A stretch of DNA of 64,000 nucleotides from DASUPK01 sp963843085 (GCA_963843085.1 CAWJJG010000001.1:310001-374000), one strand, 5' to 3'; positions 15,389 to 24,594 are shown, numbered from the stretch's first letter. The notes: generated by a model not told the origin, from the letters alone. Translations and numbers: made by a program.

Positions 15389-18300
15389 TCAGGCGGCTTC
15401 GGCTGCCGCGTCCGCTGCCTCGGGACCGCCGGGGATCGTCTCCAGCTCGTCACGGGGAAGCTTGCGGGAGACCACCTTGGTGATCCCGTCGCCGCCCATG
15501 CTGACTCCGTAGAGGATGTCGGCGGCGTCCATCGTCCGCTTCTGGTGGGTGACCACGATGAACTGCGAGCGCTCGGCGAAGCGGCGGACCAGGCGCAGGA
15601 AGCGGTCGATGTTGATGTCGTCGAGGGCCGCCTCGACCTCGTCCAGGATGTAGAAGGGGCAGGGGCGAGCCATCAGGACGGCGAAGACGAAGGCCAGCGC
15701 CACCAGCGACTTCTCTCCGCCCGAGAGCAGCGAGAGCCGCCGGGTGGACTTGCCCGCGGGCGTCACCTCGATCTCCACGCCGCCGTCGTCGTCCGGGGGA
15801 AGGATCTCCTCGTCCGGGTCGGCCGGCCCCTCCTCCTCACTCTCCGGCGCCTGTCCCGCGAAGGGACGCGGGCCGACGTCCACGCGGCGCAGCCGGCCCT
15901 TGCCGCCGGGAAAGAGCTCGGCCACCATCTCCTCGAATCCCCGGGCCGTTGCCTCGAAGGTCTCCTCGAACGCGGCGGCGATCTCGCGGTCCGTCCGCCG
16001 GATCAGGCCGCGGAGCTCGGTGATCGCCTGCTCCAGATCCTTGCGCTGCTCGGCCAGGTCGGTGACGTGCTCGCGCGCCTCTGCGTACTCCCGCTCCGCC
16101 AGCGGGTTGACCGGCCCGATCTGCTCGCGATTGCGGTCGAGCCTGGCGAGCTTGGTCTCGGTCGCCTCCCGCTCCTCGGCGCCGAGAGGCTCCGCGGCGG
16201 CGGCCAGCTCCTCGCCCAGCGCTCCGGCGAGCCGCTGCAGCTCCGTGGTGCTCTCGTCCCGGTGGCCGCGCAGCTGCGTCGCCTCGACCTCTGCCACGGT
16301 CATCGCCTCGCTCGCCTCGCGGAGCTCCCCCTGCAGCCCGAACTCCTGCTGCGAGCACTCCCCGAAGCTCGGCGGCGACGTCGCCGCCATCCTCGCCCTC
16401 GGCCCCCGCGAGCTTCGCGGCCCGGGCCTCGAGGCGCTCGGCGACCCGGCGCAGCGCATCGCGTGCCCGGCCCAGTGCGGGGAGCGTCTGCTCCTCGAGC
16501 GCAATTCGCCGCTCGAGCTCCTGGCGGTCTCGCAGGCGCCTCTCGCGGGCCCGCTCGGCCCCCTCGGCATGGCGGCGCTCCGCCGCCAGTTCGGCCTCGA
16601 GCTTGGCCCGCTGGATCGCGGTACCGGAGCCGTGACCCTCGCGCTCGGCGTGGCGCTCCGCCAGCCACCCGGTCCGGCTCGCCTCCTCCGCAGCCTGGTC
16701 GAGCGCCCGGCGCGCCTCCCGGATCGCCCTCTGCGAATCCTCCTCGCGCGTGCGGGCCTCCGCGAGCGCGGACTCGGCGCGCTCCAGGTCTCGCTTGGCC
16801 CGCTCCTCCGTCTGCTCGCGCTGCGCGAGCCGGGAGGCCAGCTCCTCGCGCTCGGAGCGAGCAGCAAGCGCGGGGTCGGTTCCCTCACGCGGAAGTCGGC
16901 GTATCTCTCCCGCCGCCGCATCGAAGCATTCGCCGCCGACGGTCACCGCGACCCCGCGGAATCCGTCCGCGATCTCATCGAAGTCATCCACCAGCCAGGC
17001 GTCGGCCAGCAACCGCTCGGTGATCGGCGCCGCATCGCCGCGAGCCTCGATCAGGTCGAGCAGCCGCCGAGCTCCGTCCTTTGGAGCGGCGGTGGTCTGC
17101 GTCTCGCCTGCGGAAGTCGTGAGCAGGGCACGTGCTGCGCCCTCGGCTCCCGCGAGCCGCTCCCGGCCCTCGCCGATGGAACCGACGATCGACGCGCGCA
17201 GCCGCTCACCTAGCACGGCTGAGACCGCACGCTCGAGCCCCGAGCCTGCCTCGATCATGCCCGCGAGCGCCTCGTGCTCGCCCTCGACGGCCGCGGCCGC
17301 GAGCTTCGCCTCGACGGCACTCAGCTGACCGGCCAGGGCGGCACGACGTTCGGCCGCCTTCAGCGCCTCGGCCCGCGCCATCTCGTAGACCTGGGTCGCG
17401 CGGGAGAGCGCCGCGGCGATCTCCTCTTCGGCCTTCTCCAGCGGCTCGAGGACGGCCTTGGCGTCGACCCGGCGCTGCTCTGCTTCAGCGGCCTCCCTGC
17501 TCAGGCGCTCGGCCTCCTCCGAGGCGTCCTCGCCGAGCTTGGCGAGCTCGGCCTCGAGCTCGGCCATCCGAGCTGCCCCGGCCGCCTCGTCCGGTTCCTC
17601 GACGAGTGCGTCGAGGCGCAGCTGCCGTTCCCCGAGGGCGCCGCGCAGATCGCGCTCCGCGAGGTCGAGTGACTCGGCCCGTGCGCGGACGCGCTCGGTC
17701 GCCGCGCGGGCCTCGGCCAGGGTCTCGCCCTGGCGCCGGCGTCCCTCCTCCCCGGCCGCGATCCGCTCTTCGATCGCGGTCCGCCGGGCGCGAACCTCCT
17801 CGAAGCGCTTCTCGACTGAGTCTCGGGTCGCACGCACCTGCGCGAGCTTCGCCTCGGCGGCGGCGAGCTGTTCTTGCTGAGCGCGGAGGTCGTCGGCGAT
17901 CAGCATTGCCCGCAATTCGTTTGTCTGGCGCAGCAGCTTCGCGGTGCGCTCCGCCGCCTCGGCCTGGCGCTTCAGCGGCCGCAGGCGCGAGCGGGCCTCC
18001 CGCTCCACGTCCATCGCACGCTCGAGGTTGTCCCGCGTACGGTCGAGCTTGAGCTGGGCGCTGTGGCGGCGCTTGCGGTGCTTGCCGAGCCCGGCCGCCT
18101 CCTCGATCAGCAGCCGCCGGTCGCGGGGCTTCGAGCTGACGATCGCCTCGACCTTGCCCTGGCTGATAACCGAGTGGGCCTCGCGGCCCATGTTCGTGTC
18201 GGACAGCGCCTCGACCACGTCCGTCAGCCGGCAACGGGCTCCGTTCAGCCGATACTCGCCGTCGCCGTTGCGCTCGATCCGGCGGGAGATGGCGATCTCG

Positions 18301-18587
18301 GAGAACTCGCTCGCGGCGCGGCCCTCCGAGTTGTCGATCACGACCTCGACCTCGGCAAAGCGGCGGGGTGACTGGCCGTTGCCCCCGGCGAAGATCACGT
18401 CGCGCATCTGATGGCCACGGACGGCGGAGGGGCTCTGCTCGCCGAGCGCCCAGAGCACGGCGTCCGTGATGTTCGACTTGCCCGAGCCGTTCGGCCCGAC
18501 GATCACGCTGACACCCGGCGAGAAGGTCAGCCGGGTGCGGTCGGGGAAGGACTTGAAGCCCTTCAGGTTGATGGCCTTCAGATACAT
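15389..18587 (-). CDS. smc: Chromosome segregation protein SMC, split by a one-base frameshift
   Basis: SMC is the ring-shaped ATPase of the condensin complex; its partners scpA and scpB lie at 61919-63216. The N-terminal part starts MYLKAINLKGFKSFPDRTRL with Walker A GPNGSGKSN and runs through the first coiled coil and hinge (about 440-600) to DVAAELR near residue 741. The reading frame then breaks. The family sequence resumes in another frame at ECSQQEFGLQGELREASEAM and continues through signature LLSGGEKSLVALAF and Walker B FYILDEVEAALD to the stop. Removing one G from the four-G run at 16360-16363 restores a 1065-aa protein. An assembly or sequencing error is most likely. Confidence 0.9.
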
Positions 18588-18640
18588 GGGTGTCCCAAGG
18601 GTGGCAGGGCGTGCGTAGCGTCGCGCCTAGCCCGGACGGC

Positions 18641-19321
18641 TTAGGCGCGCAGGCGCTCCAGGGCGAGCCGAGCCGCACCCTGCTCGGCCTCCTTCTTGCT
18701 GCGGCCGGACCCGACGCCGAGCTCGTCGCCGCCGACGGTCGCCCGGATCTCGAAGCGACGGTCGTGCGGGGGCCCCTCCTCGCCGGTGACCTCGTACTCG
18801 ACCGTGTCCCCGTTTCGAGCGAGACGCTCCTGAAGCTCGGACTTGAAGTCCATGCGCTCGCGGGTGGCCTGCTCGATCTCCTCGGCGAAGGCGTCCGTGA
18901 TCGCCGCCGACGTGCGCTCGAAACCGTGGCTCATGTAACAAGCCCCGATCACCGCCTCGCAGACCGAGGCCAGGGTGCGCTCCGAGGCGAGCAGGGTGTC
19001 CACCGGCAGGCCGTCGCCACCATCGGGTGCCTCCTCCGAGAGCAGCCTGGGCAGCCCGAGCTGCCGGGCGACCTCGGCGCAGGCGCGGCCGCTGACCGCC
19101 TGGTTGAGGATCTTGGTGAGCTCGCCGATGTCGGCGTCCGGGTGGTCCTCGAAGAGGAGCGTCGCAACCGCGAGGCCGAGGACGCTGTCGCCGAGAAAGG
19201 CGAGCCGGCCGTAGCTGTCGGTGCGCTTGTCGACCCAGGATGAGTGAGAGAGTGCCTGCCGGTGCAGCTCTTCGGGGGTGTCCGCGAACAGCTCCGCCAG
19301 CGGGGCGGTGGCGGATGTCAT
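18641..19321 (-). CDS. rnc: Ribonuclease III-family protein with degenerate catalytic residues
   Basis: RNase III cuts double-stranded RNA in rRNA and mRNA processing. The endonuclease domain and the C-terminal dsRNA-binding domain (DFKSELQERLARNGDTVEYEV to KKEAEQGAARLALERL) are clear, and 226 aa is normal. The signature, usually NERLEFLGDS, reads YGRLAFLGDS here: positions 38 and 41, normally Glu, are Gly and Ala. In the second helix the expected DxxE is SVCE, so Asp is replaced by Ser119 while E122 remains. D45 is kept. Activity may be altered or lost. It lies between acpP and smc, the usual place. Confidence 0.9.
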   Translation of the reverse strand: MTSATAPLAELFADTPEELHRQALSHSSWVDKRTDSYGRLAFLGDSVLGLAVATLLFEDHPDADIGELTKILNQAVSGRACAEVARQLGLPRLLSEEAPDGGDGLPVDTLLASERTLASVCEAVIGACYMSHGFERTSAAITDAFAEEIEQATRERMDFKSELQERLARNGDTVEYEVTGEEGPPHDRRFEIRATVGGDELGVGSGRSKKEAEQGAARLALERLRA

Positions 19322-19349
19322 CGGTTCAGCTCGCTCGCTCCTCCCAAAC

Positions 19350-19598
19350 CTACGTCGCCGGCACTCGCGCGCAGACGAAGTCGACCGCGTCTCCGACGGT
19401 CGTGATGTCGGCCGCCTCCTCCTCGCTGACCCGGATTTCGTAGCGGTCCTCGAGCTCCATGACGAGCTCGTACAGGTCGAGCGAGTCGGCGTCGAGGTCC
19501 TCCCTGAACCTGGTCTCGGGCTGGATCTTCTCCGGCGCCACCTCGAGCTCGGTGCTCAGGTGGTTTCGGACCAGCCCCATCACCTCTTCGCGTTCCAT
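19350..19598 (-). CDS. acpP: Acyl carrier protein
   Basis: 82-aa carrier of growing acyl chains in type II fatty acid synthesis. The phosphopantetheine attachment Ser lies in the DSL motif of FREDLDADSLDLYELVMELE. Helix I (EEVMGLVRNHLSTELEV) and the C-terminal ITTVGDAVDFV are as expected. It is followed, in the sense of transcription, by rnc, and preceded by plsX with a 15-nt gap, forming a compact rpmF-plsX-acpP-rnc unit common in bacteria. Confidence 0.96.
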   Translation of the reverse strand: MEREEVMGLVRNHLSTELEVAPEKIQPETRFREDLDADSLDLYELVMELEDRYEIRVSEEEAADITTVGDAVDFVCARVPAT

Positions 19599-19613
19599 GC
19601 CGGTGATTATCGC

Positions 19614-20633
19614 CTATCGATCCGCTGTCTCTTCGCGAAGGGCGTCTCGGGTCGCGCCCGCGGCCGCGAGCAGCTCTCCCGTTCGCTCGACGGCGCCCTC
19701 GCGCACCGCTTGGTGGGCGAGCCTGACGGCGTTGGCGATTCCCTCCGGCGTGGAGCTCCCGTGGGCCACGACCGCGACTCCGCGAAGCCCCAGCAGGATC
19801 GCTCCGCCGACCGAGTTCGGATTCATCGAGGCGCGCAGCCCACCGAGCGCCGGGCGCAGGAGCAGCCCACCGGCGGCCGCCATCGGGCCGCGGCGCGCTG
19901 CGGCGCGCACCGCATCGGCGACGGCGCGCGCCGTGCCCTCGAGGGTCTTCAGCGTCACGTTCCCGGTGAAGCCGTCAGTCACGATCACGTCGGCCTCGCC
20001 CGTGAGCAGGTCGCGGCCCTCGAGGTTGCCGATGAAGCGGATTCCCTCCGCGGCGGTGAGCGCCTCATGCGCCTCGACCACGTCGGGCCGCCCCTTCTTC
20101 TGCTCCTCGCCCACCGACAGCAGGGCGACGCGGGGGCTCTCGACGCCGAGGACGGCGGTGCTGAACGCGGAGCCGAGGAAGGCGAACTGGATCAGGTGCT
20201 GGGGCCGCACGTCGGTGTTCGCGCCGCAGTCGAGAAAGAGCAGCGGCGGCCCCTCCGACGCGGGAACCGGGATCTGGGCAGCGAGCGCCGGCCGGTGAAC
20301 GCCTTGGGCCCGCTTCAGGGCGAAGAGCGCGGCGGTCATCGTGGCGCCGGTGGAGCCGGCGCTCACCAGCGAGCTGCAGCGGCCCTCGGCGACGGCGGCG
20401 GCGGCGCTAACGACGGAGGCTTCCGGTGTGGACCGCACCGCCGCGACCGGCTCGGCTTCGTTGCCGATCCAGTCGGCGGTCGGCTCGACCTCGACGCCCT
20501 CCGGCGGCTCGATCGAGGCGGGACCGAAGATGCGAACGGGAATGCCGTCGGCGGCAGCGAGCCGGGCGCCCTCGACGACGACCTTGGGGCCGGCGTCCGT
20601 CCCATAGCCATCCAGGGCGACGGGAGCGGGCAT
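19614..20633 (-). CDS. plsX: Phosphate acyltransferase PlsX
   Basis: PlsX converts acyl-ACP to acyl-phosphate for phospholipid synthesis. Recognisable stretches are ALDGYGTDAGP at the N-terminus (the family pattern is DAMGGDhaP), SAGSTGATMTAALFALKR, LLFLDCGANTDVRPQHLIQFAFLG, GNLEGRDLLTGEADVIVTDGFTGNVTLKTLEG and NPNSVGGAILLGLRGVAVVAHGSS. 339 aa, normal. It sits between rpmF (6-nt gap) and acpP. Co-expression with acpP fits its substrate. Confidence 0.96.
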   Translation of the reverse strand: MPAPVALDGYGTDAGPKVVVEGARLAAADGIPVRIFGPASIEPPEGVEVEPTADWIGNEAEPVAAVRSTPEASVVSAAAAVAEGRCSSLVSAGSTGATMTAALFALKRAQGVHRPALAAQIPVPASEGPPLLFLDCGANTDVRPQHLIQFAFLGSAFSTAVLGVESPRVALLSVGEEQKKGRPDVVEAHEALTAAEGIRFIGNLEGRDLLTGEADVIVTDGFTGNVTLKTLEGTARAVADAVRAAARRGPMAAAGGLLLRPALGGLRASMNPNSVGGAILLGLRGVAVVAHGSSTPEGIANAVRLAHQAVREGAVERTGELLAAAGATRDALREETADR

Positions 20634-20639
20634 GTGGGG

Positions 20640-20858
20640 CTAGTCCTGCGGAGAGGGCTGCTGCGCCGGGGCGGAATCGGGCGCGTCGTGGCGGATCACC
20701 TCACGCCCCGCGTACGTGCCGCACGTCGGGCAGACGCGATGAGGCAGGCGCGGGCTGTGACAGCGCGGGCACTCGTTCAGCCGCGGGGTCTTGGCCTTGT
20801 GCTGGGCGCGGCGCTTGTCGCGCCGGGTGCGGGACTGTCTCTTCTTGGGGACCGCCAT
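20640..20858 (-). CDS. rpmF: 50S ribosomal protein L32, zinc-binding form
   Basis: 72 aa starting MAVPKKRQSRTRRDKRRAQH, with the four Cys of the zinc ribbon in CPRCHSPRLPHRVCPTCGTY. The zinc-containing form is the usual one where zinc is not limiting. A short acidic/Gln-Pro tail (DAPDSAPAQQPSPQD) is longer than in most L32 proteins. ATG 20858 is fixed by the family N-terminus. Placed between the YceD-like gene and plsX, as in many bacteria. Confidence 0.95.
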   Translation of the reverse strand: MAVPKKRQSRTRRDKRRAQHKAKTPRLNECPRCHSPRLPHRVCPTCGTYAGREVIRHDAPDSAPAQQPSPQD

Positions 20859-20874
20859 GAGGGCGGCATGGTAG

Positions 20875-21396
20875 CTACTCCAGCCGGAGGTCCCTGAGCT
20901 TCGCCATCCGCGGATCGCCGCCGGTCTCGTGCCGGTGCGCCTCCGGGTCGGCGTCATTCAGAGATTCGCCGCAGACCGCGCAGAGGCCCGCACAGTCCGG
21001 GCGGCAGAGCGGCTGATCGGGAAGCGCGAGGACGACCGCGTCGTTCGCCCAGCGCCCGACGTCGAGCTCGCCGTCCGTCACGTACGGGCTGCGCAGCTCC
21101 TCGTCCCTGCTCGGAGGCTGGTCGACCTCGCGGGCGTCGATCCGAATCTCGGTGGCGGCCGGCTCGAGGCAGCGCACGCAGGGTCCGGTCAGCTCGGTCG
21201 CGAAGCGAAGGCGCAGGGCATGGCCGCTGCTGGTCCGCGAGACGTCGAGCCGGGCGTCGACCCGCCCTCCCTCCGGCACGTAGTCCTGGCCGCCGACCTC
21301 GATCGAATCGAGGGCGAGGTCGAGGTCGATGGCGCGAGCCTGTCCCGACGACAGGGCCAGGCGCTCCAGATCGACGATCCCACCTTCCAAATACAC
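20875..21396 (-). CDS. YceD/DUF177-family protein
   Basis: DUF177 (YceD) proteins are coded next to rpmF in most bacteria and are linked to 23S rRNA accumulation or ribosome assembly; the exact activity is unsettled. The core TGPCVRCLEPAATEIRIDAREV and the C-terminal Cys cluster LCRPDCAGLCAVCGESLNDADPE are typical. From GTG 21396 the protein is 173 aa, but that codon has no Shine-Dalgarno. An ATC at 21375, preceded by GGAAGGTGG, would give the plausible N-terminus (M)VDLERLALSSGQ. The divergent methyltransferase starts only 24 bp from GTG 21396, so at least one of the two mRNAs must have a very short or absent leader. Confidence 0.85.
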   Translation of the reverse strand: MYLEGGIVDLERLALSSGQARAIDLDLALDSIEVGGQDYVPEGGRVDARLDVSRTSSGHALRLRFATELTGPCVRCLEPAATEIRIDAREVDQPPSRDEELRSPYVTDGELDVGRWANDAVVLALPDQPLCRPDCAGLCAVCGESLNDADPEAHRHETGGDPRMAKLRDLRLE

Positions 21397-21420
21397 TCGC
21401 TGCGAGGGTAGCGAGCCGAC

Positions 21421-21963
21421 ATGTGCGCCCAATTCCAGTGGAATCCCGAGACCTACCTGGAGGAGATCCGGGAGGAGATCCCGCGCTACGACGAGCTGCA
21501 GAAGGCCGCGATCGACGCGATCCCGTTCGCCCCCGATCGGGTCCTGGAGCTCGGGATGGGCACCGGGGAGACCACGCGCACCCTCCTCGAGGCCTACCCG
21601 GACGCCTGGGTGATCGGGCTCGACTCGGACACGAACATGGTCTACCGGCTGCGGGAGGAATACGACGACGTCCAGCTCGCGCGCATGGAGGACCCACTCC
21701 CGGACGGCCCGTGGGATCTGGTGATCTCGGTGCTCTCGGTGCACCACCTCACCGACGAGGTGAAGCATCTGCTCTTTCGGCGCGTCCGTGAGCAGTCGCG
21801 AGCTCTGGTGATCGGTGACGTTGTGAAGGCCGAGCCGCAGGTGACGCCGATCGAAGAGGGCTTCGATTTTCCGGACACCGCCGAGGAGCTCGCCGAGTGG
21901 TGCGGCGGGGAGATCACCTGGACCGCGGACGACCTCGCGGTGGTCCGGGCCAACTACGACTAG
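21421..21963 (+). CDS. Class I SAM-dependent methyltransferase
   Basis: 180 aa with motif I VLELGMGTGETTRTLL, motif II acidic end VIGLDSD, and post-motif DLVISVLSVHHLTDEVKHLLFRRV, which is the normal SAM-binding Rossmann layout. N-terminal WNPETYLEEIREEIPRYDELQKAAIDAI resembles small-molecule methyltransferases. The acceptor substrate is unknown. It is followed after 11 nt by the enoyl-CoA hydratase gene, and then by the SDR, so the three may share a pathway in acyl or aromatic metabolism; this is inference from spacing. Confidence 0.88.
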   Translation: MCAQFQWNPETYLEEIREEIPRYDELQKAAIDAIPFAPDRVLELGMGTGETTRTLLEAYPDAWVIGLDSDTNMVYRLREEYDDVQLARMEDPLPDGPWDLVISVLSVHHLTDEVKHLLFRRVREQSRALVIGDVVKAEPQVTPIEEGFDFPDTAEELAEWCGGEITWTADDLAVVRANYD

Positions 21964-21974
21964 GAGGAGCTGCC

Positions 21975-22826
21975 ATGCATCACAACCCGGAGAAGCCGGG
22001 CCCGCCGCCGTCCGCCGACGAGGGCGTCGTGCTCTACGAGAAGCGGGATCGGATCGCCTACGTGACGATCAACCGCCCAGAGGCCCGGAACGCGGTCAGC
22101 CCGGCGGTCCATCGGGCGTTGATCGCCGCGTGGGCGGACTTCGCCGAGGACGATGCGGTCGACGTCGCGATCCTCACGGGGACCGGGGACGCATTCTGCG
22201 CCGGGGCCGACCTGAAGGAGTACATCCCGCCGATCGTCGTCGACGGCGACGTCACCGACATCCGCGAGATCGTCGACCTCGGCCTGAACGGTTTCACCCG
22301 CGGCCAGCACCGGATCTACAAGCCGATCATCGGGGCGATCAACGGCTGGGCGCTGGCGGGCGGGCTCGAGACGGCTCTCGCCTGCGACATCAGGATCGCT
22401 TCGGATCGGGCCATGTTCGGCTCCTTCGAGGCGCGGCGCGGCTTTCACCATGGCGACGGCGGCATCGTCCGCCTGGTCAACACCTGCGGCACCGGAATCG
22501 CCCTCGAGATGCTGCTCACCGCGGAGCCGATCGACGCCCAGCGCGCCCTGCAGTGCAACCTCGTTTCGAAGGTGGTCCCGCACGAGACCTTGATGGAGGA
22601 GGCGGAGACGGTCGCCCGGCAGATCCTGCGGAACTCCCAGCGCGCCGTTCGCTCCGCGAAGCAGACGATCCTCGACACGGTCGGCAAGACGCTCGACGAG
22701 CAGCTCCGCAACGAGGCCTGGAACGCCTACAGCGCCGCGGATCCGAAGGAGACGACCGAGCTGCTGGAGCGCTTCTACGAGAAGACCGACGCGGGTCGCG
22801 CCGGGTCGCACGAGACCGAGCTGTGA
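21975..22826 (+). CDS. Enoyl-CoA hydratase/isomerase family protein
   Basis: Crotonase-fold enzyme. The oxyanion-hole motifs are FCAGADLKEY and INGWALAGGLETALACDIRIA, and both catalytic Glu positions are occupied (E of GGLETA and E of FGSFEARRG), so hydratase chemistry is plausible. The C-terminal helices (RNSQRAVRSAKQTILDTVGKTLDEQLRNE) are typical. ATG 21975 follows a strong GGAGGAGC; 283 aa. The following SDR starts in a GTGA overlap with this stop, suggesting a hydratase plus dehydrogenase pair as in beta-oxidation-like pathways. Substrate unknown. Confidence 0.92.
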   Translation: MHHNPEKPGPPPSADEGVVLYEKRDRIAYVTINRPEARNAVSPAVHRALIAAWADFAEDDAVDVAILTGTGDAFCAGADLKEYIPPIVVDGDVTDIREIVDLGLNGFTRGQHRIYKPIIGAINGWALAGGLETALACDIRIASDRAMFGSFEARRGFHHGDGGIVRLVNTCGTGIALEMLLTAEPIDAQRALQCNLVSKVVPHETLMEEAETVARQILRNSQRAVRSAKQTILDTVGKTLDEQLRNEAWNAYSAADPKETTELLERFYEKTDAGRAGSHETEL

Positions 22827-23512
22827 CACGGGCGCTGGTCACTGGGGCGGCCGCAGGAATCGGCGCGGCGATCGCCGAGCGGCTGAGGTCCGATGGCCTA
22901 GAGGTGACGACGCTCGATCGCGCCGAGGGCTGCGACCTCCAGGTCGACCTTGCCGAGGACGAGCTGCCGGACCTCGGATCGGTGGACGTCTGCGTCTCCA
23001 ACGCGGCGATCACTGACACGATCGCCCCGGCCCACCGGATGTCGCCCGAACAGTGGAGCCGCGATGTCGACGTGAACCTCACCGGGGCTTTCCGCGCGAT
23101 CCAGGCCTGCCTGCCCGGAATGCGCGAGCGCGAATGGGGCCGGATCGTCGCGATCTCATCCGGCGCCGCGAAGTCAGGGCTGCGCGGTCAGGTCGCCTAC
23201 TCCGCGTCGAAGGCCGGACTACTCGGGATGTTGAAGACGCTCGCCGCCGAGAATGCACACCATGGCATCACGGCCAACGCGGTCCTGCCGGGGATGGTGG
23301 CGACGGAGAAGGTCCGAGCCATGCCGGAGGAGATCCTCGAACGCCTCAAGCCGATGCTTCCCTCGGGCCGAATGGTCGAGCCGGCTGAGATCGCCGCGAC
23401 CGTCGCCTATCTCTGTTCGGAGGAAGCCGCCCAGGTGACGGGTCAGGAGATCGCCGTCGACGGCGGCGCCGGGCTCAACACGTTCACTCTGGGCTCGGAG
23501 CGCCCCGACTGA
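22823..23512 (+). CDS. Short-chain dehydrogenase/reductase (SDR)
   Basis: 229-aa classical SDR. The cofactor loop is TGAAAGIGAAIAERL, the NAG-like motif is SNAA, and the catalytic Ser, Tyr and Lys are in ISSGAAKSG and YSASKAG. PGMVATEK and GQEIAVDGGAG complete the family pattern. The acidic residue D in TLDRAEG after strand 2 suggests NAD(H) preference. Its GTG overlaps the stop of the hydratase gene (GTGA). The last 29 bp overlap the convergent gene ending at 23484. Confidence 0.93.
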   Translation: MTRALVTGAAAGIGAAIAERLRSDGLEVTTLDRAEGCDLQVDLAEDELPDLGSVDVCVSNAAITDTIAPAHRMSPEQWSRDVDVNLTGAFRAIQACLPGMREREWGRIVAISSGAAKSGLRGQVAYSASKAGLLGMLKTLAAENAHHGITANAVLPGMVATEKVRAMPEEILERLKPMLPSGRMVEPAEIAATVAYLCSEEAAQVTGQEIAVDGGAGLNTFTLGSERPD

Positions 23513-24206
23513 CCTTGGCTTTGCCGTAGCGCTCCCAGTGACGCTCCGGGATGTCGGCCGGGTCCTTGTACCAGTGCCAGACGCACGGGTCGCGGTCGAA
23601 GTCCTCCGGCGGCTCGGACGGGTACACGGGATAACCGATCCAGTTGATCGGCCCCAGCTCGTTCATGAAGGCGCAGTGCGTGCAGTAGAGAGGGAACCCC
23701 TTGCGGCCGTAGCTCCAGTCGTGCGCCTCATCGGTGACCCCCCAGCCGTCAGGCCCGTAGCGGCCGTTGCGCACCAGGCGCTGGCCTGAGCCGCACGGAT
23801 TCATGGTGAAGGTGAGCTTCTCTTCGTCTTCGGAGATCTCGAAGGCACCGGGGTTGGGTCCGACGCCGCCGGTCGAGTGACCGCGCCAGGTCGCCGCCAG
23901 GGCCTGGGCGATCGTCTTGCGGTCGGCGGCGTCGATCTTCTCCACGCTCTGCTTCCAGCTTCGCTCCAGGCTCCACTCCCAGGCCTCGCGGACCCCCTCG
24001 TCCCCGAGCTTCTCCTTGAGGAAGGAGATCAGGCCGGCCATCCCGTCGACCAGCATGTCGTGCATGAACTGGGATTCGTGCTTCTCGCGCTCACACAGCC
24101 CCTTGGCCGTCTCCGGATCGGCGGCATCGATGGCCTCGATCGCGACGTCCATGGTCGGCCGGGACATCTCCTCCAGCTCCTCATCACTGAACCAGCGCTC
24201 GGACAC
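23484..24206 (-). CDS. Conserved hypothetical protein with a putative Cys/His metal site
   Basis: 240 aa; I do not recognise a named family. The N-terminal half is helical and acidic (SDEELEEMSRPTMDVAIEAI, then HDMLVDGMAGLISFLKEKLGD). The C-terminal half carries a Cys/His pattern that looks like a metal site: C138 in MNPCGSGQRLV, H162 in TDEAHDWSYG, C175 and C178 in YCTHC, and C208 in DPCVW. GTG 24206 follows GAGGAGAGGAG. It follows the APH-type kinase and DUF6285 genes on the same strand, so it may act in the same process. No membrane segment or signal peptide. Confidence 0.75.
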   Translation of the reverse strand: MSERWFSDEELEEMSRPTMDVAIEAIDAADPETAKGLCEREKHESQFMHDMLVDGMAGLISFLKEKLGDEGVREAWEWSLERSWKQSVEKIDAADRKTIAQALAATWRGHSTGGVGPNPGAFEISEDEEKLTFTMNPCGSGQRLVRNGRYGPDGWGVTDEAHDWSYGRKGFPLYCTHCAFMNELGPINWIGYPVYPSEPPEDFDRDPCVWHWYKDPADIPERHWERYGKAKVSRGAPSPE

Positions 24207-24237
24207 GGCAACTCCTCTCCTCGACTGAAGACGGAGC

Positions 24238-24594
24238 CTAGTCGCCGTCGTAGCCGGGACGGGCGATCTCCAGCTTGCGCCGGACGTGCTCCTCCAGCCG
24301 GGGGACGAGCTCGTCGATCCGATCGTCGAGTTCGCCCGCCCGCAGGCGGCGCGAGAGCTCCGCGGCGGCGGCGTGAACATCATCGGCCGGCTGCCCGAGG
24401 AGGTCGGCGAAAAGGGCGAGGTCCTCGCGATCCGGCTCCTCCCCCGCCCTGAGCTCGCGCGCCACGACGGCGCAGACGTTGGCGGCAACCAAGACCTTGA
24501 AGCGCTGCTCGCGCGGCACCTCGGGCCGCAGCTCGCTGAACAGGTACTCGGCGACCGAGTCGAGCAGCTCCGGGGCTGTGGGCCGGTCCTGCAT
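24238..24594 (-). CDS. DUF6285-domain protein
   Basis: 118 aa: MQDRPTAPELLDSVAEYLFS, then RFKVLVAANVCAVVARELRAGEE and ELSRRLRAGELDDRIDELVPRLEEHVRRKLEIARPGYDG. This matches the small helical DUF6285 proteins usually coded directly after an APH/ACAD10-like phosphotransferase. The ATG shares one base with the kinase stop (TGATG), implying translational coupling and perhaps a complex. Function unknown. Confidence 0.85.
   Translation of the reverse strand: MQDRPTAPELLDSVAEYLFSELRPEVPREQRFKVLVAANVCAVVARELRAGEEPDREDLALFADLLGQPADDVHAAAAELSRRLRAGELDDRIDELVPRLEEHVRRKLEIARPGYDGD

Noticed and set aside
16350..16380. Programmed frameshift in smc
   Set aside because: No recognised slippery heptamer, stimulatory pseudoknot or precedent in smc; a homopolymer length error explains it more simply.
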